Shown here one piece after another: positions 1 through 8,400 of a DNA stretch of 64,000 bases. How positions within the stretch are numbered: position 1 is the stretch's first letter; each line of letters starts with the position of its first letter. A model generated the notes under the pieces. That model had not been told where the DNA came from and searched no databases. It worked only from the letters and a program-made list of their open reading frames with translations. A program made the position numbers and the translations under genes. Origin of the DNA: Macrostomum hystrix (lineage: Eukaryota; Platyhelminthes; Macrostomidae); NCBI GenBank assembly GCA_950097015.1, contig CATNEN010000001.1, forward strand, positions 22,559,501 to 22,623,500, given 5' to 3'.

Positions 1-345
1 ACAATGGCTCCACTTTGGTCAATTGAAACTGTTAGCTCGTGCTCATTGTCCGTAGTGCTGTACCTGGGATCCGCCTTCTTCACCCAGCCGCCGGATATGC
101 GGATGGCCACGCCCTCACGGCACACGTCTAGGAAAGGCTTAAGATCCTTTCCGAACACGCTTACACGAATATCGCCGGTGTCGTCACAGAGGATAAAGGA
201 GAACACTTGGCCTCGTCCTCTTTTGCCTTCAAAGTCCGTGATTTTGGACAGCCTCATTACCAGGCCAACGATCGCAGCGTGCATCAGGCCCGGAAGCAGA
301 GCAGAGATACACACTGCTTTTCTTGGCTCCTTCGCATGACTCCAT
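1..345 (-). pseudogene. RPA1-like ssDNA-binding protein, copy 1 (first exon, cut by window edge)
   Basis: The minus strand reads from an ATG at 345 into an OB-fold like DNA-binding domain A of replication protein A large subunit, with VFSFILCDDTGDIRVSVFG and GGWVKKADPRYS as landmarks. It is nearly identical to 32270-32617. The reading frame near the start is broken: around 312-316 this copy lacks two bases present in the other copy, so the ATG frame does not run into the OB-fold, while the OB-fold itself is open here. RPA-like proteins are carried by many Helitron transposons, and the other copy lies next to Helitron replicase remnants, so I read this as a transposon-borne gene and not the host RPA1. 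The 3' exons lie outside the window. Confidence 0.7.
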
Positions 346-1169
346 ACTGCTCGATTGTTGATTGTCAAAAATATAGATGATAAATTTCACAAATAAGTCC
401 TTTATGGCTTGTAGTTTGATAGTTTCAGCATCAAGGCCAATTGTGCTAGTTTTTACTGCAGCATTTCGGACAACCCCAACTCTGATGACTCATATCAATG
501 GCATGATTCGGTGCTAATTGAGGGTGCCATGTAAAGATCAATAATAAGATCTGGCTAACCAATCAGAAAGAATTTTGTTCTGCAATTTTCTAATCCACCC
601 ACTGGGCTACTTGTTGTGGATTGGCTGGTGATTGCCTTAGCTCTTAAATTGCTATTTTATGTGCAGTGTCGGGTGTCAGAGTCGATTATGGTGCGACTTG
701 TTATGCAATCAGTTTTCGACACACTTTAATAATAGAACACCAAAACAATCTTATATGCACAGTGTAATTGGGGCGCCAGTGCGGCGTGTGGCTAAAAATA
801 GAGGTTTTCAAGTTAGCCAACAGCAGTTAGCTGCATTCATTTAAAGTGCTTTCATTTAAGTGCCCGTGCCAGACCCACCCTAGTGAGACGGTTCAGTCAT
901 CACCAACAGCTAAAGCCTCATGAAGCTTACCAATGAAGCCTCACCCGACTTTAACTGGGGTTGGGGTGGCCCTAAGCTGGTAGTCATTTTTGACCAATAA
1001 GAAACGGGCTTTAATAAAAATGAAATGAGTTTTGTTTGGTTTGCAAGGCTTTCAAACCAATCTTGCTAATTCTTGCTTGGCGTGGGTGAGCGTATATAAC
1101 CCAGAGCCTAAAATATATTCTTCCATTCATCCATTTATTCCTCGCAATCCAATCTAAACAATTAACGAA
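346..1169. other. Divergent intergenic region between RPA1-like (-) and RGG/knuckle (+) genes
   Basis: No convincing coding sequence. Bases 1 to about 693 are a near copy of 32270-32961, including the 5' flank of the RPA1-like gene; similarity stops abruptly after the shared text GTGTCAGAGTCGATTATG, where the other copy runs into a (CAG)n tract. Both flanking genes point outward, so this stretch should contain a bidirectional promoter. Confidence 0.6.
1093..1099 (+). promoter_or_regulatory. TATA box for the RGG/zinc-knuckle gene
   Basis: TATATAA lies 71 bases upstream of the ATG at 1170. The homologous gene at 35240 has TATAAG in a similar place (35149-35154). Prediction from sequence only. 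Confidence 0.45.
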
Positions 1170-1633
1170 ATGAAGTTCACGCAAAATTTCTTCGGCGGCG
1201 GCGAGCGGCATGGAGGCCGTGGCGGTGGCCAGCGTAAACCAAGTAAGTCTCATTTCTAAGTCTCATTCTCGTAATTATACGTCTTTCGAAACCACCTGTA
1301 GAGTAAAATTGCACTTTGCCAAACTTAACAGTCGCCTGTTATCTCTGCGCCGGACCCCACCCCGTGGCCCGCTGCCCGGAGCTGGCTGAGCTGCGGCTGC
1401 AGCAGCAGCAGCAGCAGCAGCAGAAGCAGCAGGACCAGCAGCAGCAGCTGCATCATGAGCGGCAGCCGGACCAGCAGCAGCAGCTGCATCACGAGCGGCA
1501 GCAGAAAAAGCAGGCACCTCAGCAGCAGCATCATGAGCGGCAGCCACCTAAGAAACAACCGCCACCTAAGCAGCAGCCAGCGAAGCAGCGATCTAATGAG
1601 GAGGAGGACGAAGAGGAGCCAATGTTCTTCTAA
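1170..1633 (+). CDS. RGG-box / CCHC zinc-knuckle / poly-Q small protein (two exons)
   Basis: Exon 1 (1170-1242) encodes a Gly/Arg-rich start (GGRGGGQRKP) and ends at a GTAAGT donor. The intron ends at AG 1330-1331. Exon 2 (1332-1633) keeps the frame and gives the knuckle CYLCAGPHPVARC, spacing C-X2-C-X3-H-X4-C, then glutamine-rich stretches with HHERQ repeats and an acidic tail ending EEPMFF. Total 124 residues. The X3 spacing is one shorter than a retroviral knuckle and resembles BEL/Pao-type Gag knuckles. RGG box plus knuckle suggests a nucleic-acid-binding chaperone; this is inference. The same two-exon gene, broken, occurs at 35240-35649 directly upstream of Helitron OTU/replicase exons, so it is probably a Helitron accessory gene. 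I do not recognise a named family. Confidence 0.65.
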
Positions 1634-1770
1634 TTTCTTCGGTCCACAATATTACTTGAGTTTAGAAAAATAAAAAGTAAAGCAAGTAAATAAGTTAAAA
1701 AATTAAAAATGAAATAAAAAATTGCAACTATATTTTGATTAATTGATTCTCTTTTGTCTTCAATTTGATT

Positions 1771-2180
1771 TCAGTGACAATAATATCAGTAGTGAGGTGG
1801 GGGTTGGGCAGATGCTCCTGCAGAAATCGCCACCAGCAAGACCAGAAACCCTGCACAGTTTGATCAAATAGATCTATTCCCAGGTGTCAGTCTTTCTGCT
1901 TGCTGGCTGCAAGTCCTCATGGGAGATTGAATTTGAGAAGTCAATATTAGTAAAATAAGAAATGCAGCAATCAATCCACTTTAGGCCAGTTGATAACTGC
2001 AAACTCATTCTCACATATTTCAGTGACAATGAAATCAGTAGTGAGGTTGGTTGGGCAGATGCTCCTGCAGAAATTGCCACCAGCAAGACCAGAAACCCGG
2101 CACAGTTTGATCAAATAGATCTATTCTCAGGTGTCAGTCTTTCTGCTTGCTGGCTTCAACTCCGCATCGTAGGAGACATG
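1771..2180. repeat. Tandem duplication, about 250-bp period
   Basis: Two diverged copies, about 1771-1935 and 2020-2180. Both contain TTTCAGTGACAAT, GGGCAGATGCTCCTGCAGAA, CACCAGCAAGACCAGAAACC and GGTGTCAGTCTTTCTGCTTG. No supported ORF spans them. Confidence 0.8.
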
Positions 2181-2295
2181 CATGGGGGCTAAGTAATGCA
2201 CTCAGCACACTCAGCAGCTGGGAACACGTCTTAGTTGCACGTCTCAGTAAGCAAAATTGCCCTGTCTTACTTGTAAATAACTAATCAAAATAACA

Positions 2296-2408
2296 TAACC
2301 AGTTCACAATGTTCCCGCTGTTGACAATGATACCCAAGTTGACAATGAACCCCAAGTTGACAATGATCCCCCCCAGTTGACAATGATCCCCCAGTTGACA
2401 ATGATACC
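2296..2408. repeat. Minisatellite, 19-bp unit (CAGTTGACAATGATCCCCC type)
   Basis: About five imperfect units of a 19-bp motif; the same motif recurs at 14391-14440 and 16924-17133. Confidence 0.85.
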
Positions 2409-2479
2409 TCAGATCCTCCGGGGAGCAGAAGCAAAGTATGGGATTAAGACAATTTCCCCTCCGCATTAAGCCAATTTCC

Positions 2480-3472
2480 AGATAGTATAGTGTTATGTTT
2501 GCCTCGCCATCCCTTCCCTTCCCTACGTTTCCAGCAAATTTCCGTTTATCATCATCATGCTATTTGCCAATTATTTGCCATAGTGGAACAGGCGTTTGGC
2601 AGTACATTCTTAGCAGTTTAGCCACAATAACCATATTATCAAAAGTGATCTGACGGTGAAATGGGTAGGGTCTTTTGCAAGCCGATGACCGCCCTCGTGA
2701 TTAGATAGGAGCGTGGAGAAAAGGCGATAGAGTCGAAGGTCGATCGCGCTGCCGCCGCGAGTTGTCGCGGAGAGGGATGAGACGAAGGGAGGGATGAAGG
2801 GAGAGATGGAGGGAGAGATGAGGCGGTACAAAGGATGCAGGGAGTGGTCCTATTGGCCTCAGGCTGGCCAGTCCCACTCGTCCCATAGGCCACAGGCATG
2901 ACTGCCGTGCCTACCCCTAGCAATGCTCGAACCCGGCTAAAAGTCTAAAGTGAGGTGTCGGAATATCCGTAAACAGATAGGACAGGGCCAGAGTGCCTAC
3001 TGTCGTCAGTAGCATGTAAATAACCGACTCCTAACCTTGGTAGCGGTGGTCGAAACGGCACAGGCTCTTGTCACAGAAATGCGGAAAGGCTATTGGCAAA
3101 GCGGAAAATGATCTCGGGTAGCGCCACCACCCAATGCGCCTACGTTGCCACCGCAGACATTTGGGAACTTGGGTCCCCGGAGTGCACAGCTCCCAGTTCA
3201 TCACACAGATCTAGACAAACCGAAAAATAGGGCATTCTGCAACTTCCGTTTTAGACTGGGGAGAGAGCCCCAGAATGGATCGAGACACGCCTCAACAGGG
3301 GATTCCTGAATTCGCGCTACAGGGGTCTAGAAAGGTGGTACTAAGAACTCGAATGAAAAATCCATAGCCAGAATCCTACCCGTGAAACATCAGACACATT
3401 CCTTACATTACACTGCAGCCTACACATTAAGTAACTAACAAATCGAATCTGTGTGAGTTGAGGAAATCAGAG
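2480..3472. other. Left flank of LTR element 1; no gene seen
   Basis: Moderately GC-rich unique-looking sequence with a purine-rich stretch (GGGAGAGATG repeats near 2785-2820). Short ORFs here have no recognisable domain. Together with 12631-13760 it was one continuous stretch before element 1 inserted; the GC content and style resemble an older LTR or other repeat, but I could not find ends for one. Confidence 0.4.
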
Positions 3473-4139
3473 TGATGTGCTGTAGACTGCTGAGCAGCCT
3501 CCAGGCAATCTGTGAGTCAGGCTGTTCTAGGTCTGTGGGAGGGCTAGGGTTGGTAGTTAGTGTTTCCCGTGCACGGTCACTTCCGCTCGCCACCCCCCTC
3601 CTCTCTCGTTCTCTCATTCCAGCTCTGTCTGCGCACTGAGTCACATTGCACACCATGGTGCAATCGCTTAAGTTCGGAAGAAGACTGGCATAACAACGCT
3701 CAAATGCTCCTACTATAAGTAGAGCACAGTCTGACGAATCCTTGAGATCGTGTTAGTGCCATGGTAGCACAATTTCTGTATGAATATGGCACGTTTCTTG
3801 TCTCCAGTCTTCGTACCCGCTCGGAACAGTTTGTGATTACTTTCTGTGTCCATTCTTTTGGCTCTCTAAAGATCTTAGACAATTCTTGTTGGTCTAGGTC
3901 ACACACTGCATTTAGAAGCTTGGTGTGTCACCCGATCAAGCATAAGATCTGAGAGTTTAGCTAGGAAGTGGACTAAGTAGAAGAAGTCCCGAGAGAACTT
4001 AGCTGTCTAAGCCTGACTACCGGATTGTTCTTCTGCTAGGAAGCATCTGAGTGTGAGGCCGGATACTCTCTCTCTCGGAATCTAGTTCCTGTCTTGGTTA
4101 TTTGCCAATTGTGTGTGCCACGCTACCACAGGTACAACA
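3473..4139 (+). repeat. 5' LTR of element 1
   Basis: 667 bp, TG...CA termini, matching 11960-12626 throughout. It contains TATAAGT at 3714-3720 as a likely promoter TATA. A 68-codon antisense ORF inside both LTRs is not considered real. Confidence 0.95.
3714..3720 (+). promoter_or_regulatory. TATA box in LTR of element 1
   Basis: TATAAGT in the middle of the LTR; the same site is at 12201-12207 in the 3' LTR. A start site about 25-30 bases downstream would define the U3/R boundary. Confidence 0.45.
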
Positions 4140-4140
4140 T

Positions 4141-4158
4141 TGGTGGCAAAGCGGTGTG
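4141..4158 (+). other. Candidate primer-binding site of element 1
   Basis: One base after the LTR end the sequence reads TGGTGGCAAAGCGGTGTG, which starts with the TGG expected opposite a tRNA 3' CCA. I cannot name the tRNA. Confidence 0.5.
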
Positions 4159-4202
4159 ATTCGAGTTAGCCTTTTTACTCATTCACTGCGGAAACGAACG
4201 CC

Positions 4203-5492
4203 ATGTCCCAAGAGGAATTGGATTCTGAGAGGGAGGAGAGGCAGCAGGTAGCCCGGAGCTTGGAGTCTCGCGGTGGCTGTGCGCTGCAGGAAGCTGCTGG
4301 CAGGAGTCGGTGGAACGGCCGCGGCAACGGCTGTGTCGGCGACGGCGAGGACGGCGAGAGCGACTTCGGCGACGACGACCAGTCTGGCGGCGAGGACGAC
4401 GACCGGGGCGCAGCGGCAGCGGCAGCAAGGCAACGACGACCGAGGCTGGACGACAGGGCGACGGCTGACCTGGTGTACCGGATGCTCAACCTGATGGAGA
4501 AGCAGGTGGAACAACAACAAGGTAGGACGGCGAAGATTGCCAAGTTTTCTCGGGGTCAGGACGTGCATCTGTGGGTGGACGCGTTTGAAGCGTATTGCGC
4601 CCGGGCTGCGATTCGCAGTTCGGAGACACGCAAGGCCCTTCTACTCGACCACCTCGATGTACAGTGCCTGAATGCCGTCCTCAGGATGAAGCTGCCCGAA
4701 GAGCTCACGTATGCCCAGTTCAAGGAGCGTATTGTGGAGCGATTCGCGCCGCTGAGTAGCCCTGAGGAGTACCGAGACGAGTTCCGCAATCGCTATCAGA
4801 AGAAAGCGGAAACGCTTGATGATTATGCTGATGCGTTGCAGGGACTCGGCGAGCAGGCCTATACCAACCTTCGCCAAAGAGATTTGCACTATGAGTTGGT
4901 CGACCAGTTTATCAAGGGAGTTCGGACTTCGGTTGAGAACCGCAAGCACATGCTGCGGACTCGCCCTAGAACACTCCTGGAAGCTAGGCGAGAGTTAAAG
5001 CGCCTAGAGGTGGTCGACGAGGCAGTCCAGAGGGCGAAGGATGGGCCGGCTCGGATGGTGCACGGCGAAGATGAGGACCTGAATGCGCGGCCGCCACCGC
5101 AAGGTGTTACCGCTGCGCTGAAGGGACTCGAATCGCTGATGACCAAGATGGTCGAGGTCCAGGGTCAGCAGCTGCAGCATCAGCAGAAGATGCAGGAGAT
5201 GCTGGTCCAGGCGCTCAGCCGACCACAAGGAGCCGTGCAGCAGGAAGGACCGGCGCCGCCAAGAGGGGCATGCTTTGGTTGCGGGAAGTTCGGACACCTG
5301 AGGCGTGATTGCCCGACGAGGCCACCCAAGCCGCGTTACGAGCACCACGCTCAGGGGTACCCGAGAGAGCAACGGCAAGAGCCCAGGCAGCAGTCCGAGC
5401 TGCAGGCCCAAGGCACTCAGACGTCGGGAAACGGGACGGCGAGGAGCACGGACGGCAGTGCCCCTCGCAGTCCAGTTCCTGGACGGGCCTGA
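4203..5492 (+). CDS. gag: Gag polyprotein of element 1
   Basis: 429 codons from ATG 4203, the first ATG after the LTR with a long frame. Residues about 20-80 are acidic and low-complexity. Residues about 110-270 resemble the retrotransposon Gag core (capsid-like): HLWVDAFEAYC, then helices around LPEELTYAQFKERIVERF and a conserved FIKGVR segment. A canonical zinc knuckle CFGCGKFGHLRRDC (C-X2-C-X4-H-X4-C) lies at residues 357-370, indicating genomic RNA binding. The C-terminal part is polar and proline-rich. The stop TGA at 5490-5492 lies 58 bases after the frameshift heptamer, so most translation should end as Gag and a minority as Gag-Pol. Confidence 0.92.
   Translation: MSQEELDSEREERQQVARSLESRGGCALQEAAGRSRWNGRGNGCVGDGEDGESDFGDDDQSGGEDDDRGAAAAAARQRRPRLDDRATADLVYRMLNLMEKQVEQQQGRTAKIAKFSRGQDVHLWVDAFEAYCARAAIRSSETRKALLLDHLDVQCLNAVLRMKLPEELTYAQFKERIVERFAPLSSPEEYRDEFRNRYQKKAETLDDYADALQGLGEQAYTNLRQRDLHYELVDQFIKGVRTSVENRKHMLRTRPRTLLEARRELKRLEVVDEAVQRAKDGPARMVHGEDEDLNARPPPQGVTAALKGLESLMTKMVEVQGQQLQHQQKMQEMLVQALSRPQGAVQQEGPAPPRGACFGCGKFGHLRRDCPTRPPKPRYEHHAQGYPREQRQEPRQQSELQAQGTQTSGNGTARSTDGSAPRSPVPGRA
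5426..5484 (+). promoter_or_regulatory. -1 programmed ribosomal frameshift signal (GGGAAAC)
   Basis: GGGAAAC at 5426-5432 is in phase with gag as G GGA AAC, the classic X XXY YYZ form. A 6-base spacer follows, then a hairpin: 5439-5449 pairs with 5458-5468 (11 positions, one A-C mismatch) around an 8-base loop. The loop bases GGAC (5450-5453) can pair with GTCC (5470-5473), giving a possible H-type pseudoknot; alternatively 5470-5475 pairs with 5479-5484. Pol is in the -1 frame and its frame opens only at 5309, so the site lies inside the 5309-5492 overlap. Confidence 0.85.
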
Positions 5493-8400
5493 GGGAGACT
5501 GAGGAGTCAGCTGGAGGAGAGGGTAGGGGCTCTCCTAGCACCAGCTTCCTCGAGCGTTGGTATGCCTCCAACGCTGACCCCTATGTGACGGCGATGGTTT
5601 CCAAGAAGACGGTGCCTTTTCTCCTAGACTCAGGGAGCAGGCGCTGTCTGATTGGAAGTGAGACGTGGGCATCTCTGCGGCATGTAGTGCCGCACGCTGT
5701 GCTGACAGGAGAGAGTGCCCTGTGCAACTTTGATGGTTCTCGATTGCCGGTTTTAGGGCGAGTCGCCTTTGAGGTCAGGCTCGGCGACTACGCTGTAGAC
5801 GTCGAGTTCTGCGTGACGAAGGGCGAGCACGAGAACATCCTAGGAATTGATTTCATGCGCCAGCACACCCAGAAGATTGACTTTCCGAAGGGGATGCTGA
5901 CCATGAAGTCAGGAACCAGAGTGCCGCTGAGGTTCACGAGGCGAGAGGCGAGGGCCAGTCGGGTTTACTCACTCGAGCAGACCACTGTGCCAGCGCGCTC
6001 TTCGATGCTCGTAGCGGTGAAGCTAGCGGGTGGCCGGACTGACTGTCACGGCACGCCGCTGCTTGTTGAGTCCTTGAGGTCAGGACTGAAGCCAGGGGCG
6101 TCTCAGGTCGAGATGGCCCCGACATTGCTGACGATGGCTGACGGGACAGGGTGTGTTGAAGTCATCAATACCTCTTGCTTCCCGGCGGTTATTCGACGCA
6201 ATGGTCTTGTAGGGCTAGCGAGGCCACTGAAGGCAGACGAACTGGAATATCTACCAGAGCTAGAGGAGACGCCGGTCAGGCAGGTCCAGGCAGAAGGGCT
6301 GGAGAGCGATGAGGCATGGCTAGAGGAGGTGGAGATTTGTGAGAGGTTGACTGAGGAGCAGAGGCATCGGGTTAAGGAGATGTTGAGAGAGTGCCGCGAG
6401 GCATTCGCAATGCATCCCCTGGACCATGGTGTCACTGACTTAGTCACTCATGAGATCATTGTGACAGATCCCACTCCAGTTCGCATTCCACCGAGGAGGA
6501 TCCCGCCTCACTTGATGGAACAGTTGGACAAGATGCTGGATGAGATGTTGGCGAAAGGCATCATCAAGCCGACATTCTCCAGCTACAACACGCCTCTCCT
6601 GATTGTCCCTAAGAAAGACAAGACTATCAGGATTGTCCTAGACTATCGCGAGTTGAATAGCCGCTGCCTGAAGCACGTCTATCCGCTGCCAGACATACAG
6701 CAGACCTTTGAGCATTTGAGAGGGGCGCAATACTATTCCGCCCTCGATCTTGCACAAGGTTTCTGGCAGATCCCGCTGAGAGAGCAGGATAGACACCTGA
6801 CCGCGTTCTCGGTTCACCACAGAGGTCAGTTTGAGTTTACTGTGTTGCCGATGGGCATGACGGATTCGGCAGGGTCCTTTCAGCGCTGCATCAACAAGCT
6901 GCTGGAGGGGCTGACGCCAAAGGTAGCGTTGGGGTATATCGATGATATACTCGTCCACTCGCCTACCTTTGACGACCATTTGGAGCATCTGAGGATGATG
7001 CTGACGCGAATCCGTGAAGCCCAGTTCAAGCTGAAGCCGAAGAAGTGCCACCTGTTCAAGAGGGAGCTGCACTACTTAGGCCATGTGGTGACACCAGAAG
7101 GCATCCTGACGAACGAGGATAAGATCGCCGAGCTCAGAGGCTGGCCGACACCTCGAAGCGCCAAAGAATTGCGCAGCTTCTTGGGGTTGGCACAGTACTA
7201 CAAGAAGTTCGTCCGCAATTACTCAGGGATTGCAGCACCATTGCACGAGCTCACTAAGCGGGACGTTACCAGCTTGAAGGGTCTGTGGAAGACAGAGCAT
7301 GAGAGAGCCTTTCAGGGATTGAAGGATGCGTTGTGCTCAACGGAGGTACTGGCGTACCCGGAGTACACCTCTGACCCGAAGGTGACTTTCGTCCTGGACA
7401 CAGATGCCTCTGATGACCGCATAGGGGCTTGTTTGAATCAGCTGCAGTCTGATGGAGTAGAAAGGCCTGTTGGCTACTACAGCCGGAAGCTGCGAGGGCC
7501 GGAGACCCGCTACACTACGACCCGCAAAGAATTGCTGGCAGTCGTAGATGCGATGCGGCATTTCCGGTACTTCCTGGTTGGCAAGAAGTTTGTTGTCCGG
7601 TCCGATCACAAGGCCCTGTTGTGGCTCATGCATCAGACCGAGGCGACAGGCATCCTAGGCCGTTGGGTTGAGAGAATGAGTGAGTTTGACTTCACCATTG
7701 TTCATCGTCCTGGAAAGTCTCACCAAAATGCTGACTCGATGTCGAGAAAGCCGGATAATCCGGTGAATTGTTCTTTTGGGGTGGTGACACCCCACAACCA
7801 GTTCGGTGCGAGTGCTTGCACCCGCCAAGTTTCGAGTCAGCTGGAGGAGGGACAGGAAAGGGACAATAAACAGGTTGAAGTCAACGAAGCCGCAGAGCCA
7901 CTGCGAGCTGTGAAACCCAAGGCTCAAGGTGTCATGGACGGCCGACCAGGATGGGAAGCAGCTGTGTCTGAAGGACTGGTGGAAGAGCCGGTCCTGGAGC
8001 CTGTCGAGGTGCGCCAAGACAAGGCGGTGCTGCAAGGGTGTCAGGAAGACACAACCGCAGGCCAGCCTGTGAGGCGGGAAGCACCTGTCAACGGGGCCCC
8101 GCAGTCAGCTCGTTGCAGCCAGTTCTGCCTGCAGACTGTGGACGCCGCCGTGCAGACGGTAGCTACGGAGAGTAGCTGGAGCCAGGGAGCCACAAAGGAG
8201 GAGCACTGGGTGCGGGGCTGTGATCCCAAGGCACAGGTGCAAACTCAGGTGGTGGCGGAAGGCTCAGAGGTAAAGGAGAAGGTGCCCGCTCGTTGCAGCC
8301 AGTCCTGCCTGCAGGCGCCGGATCCAGAGCCTCTGGTGTGTCCGGAGACAGAGGAGGAGGTGTCCGCTCGTTGCAGCCAGTCCTGCCTGCAGACACCGAA

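Noticed and set aside
3700-3906. 68-codon ORF repeated in both LTRs of element 1
   Set aside because: It is duplicated only because the LTRs are; it lies across the presumed promoter and has no domain.
4179-4568. Antisense ORFs of 81-129 codons opposite gag of element 1
   Set aside because: Shadow frames in GC-rich coding sequence; no domain or plausible start context.
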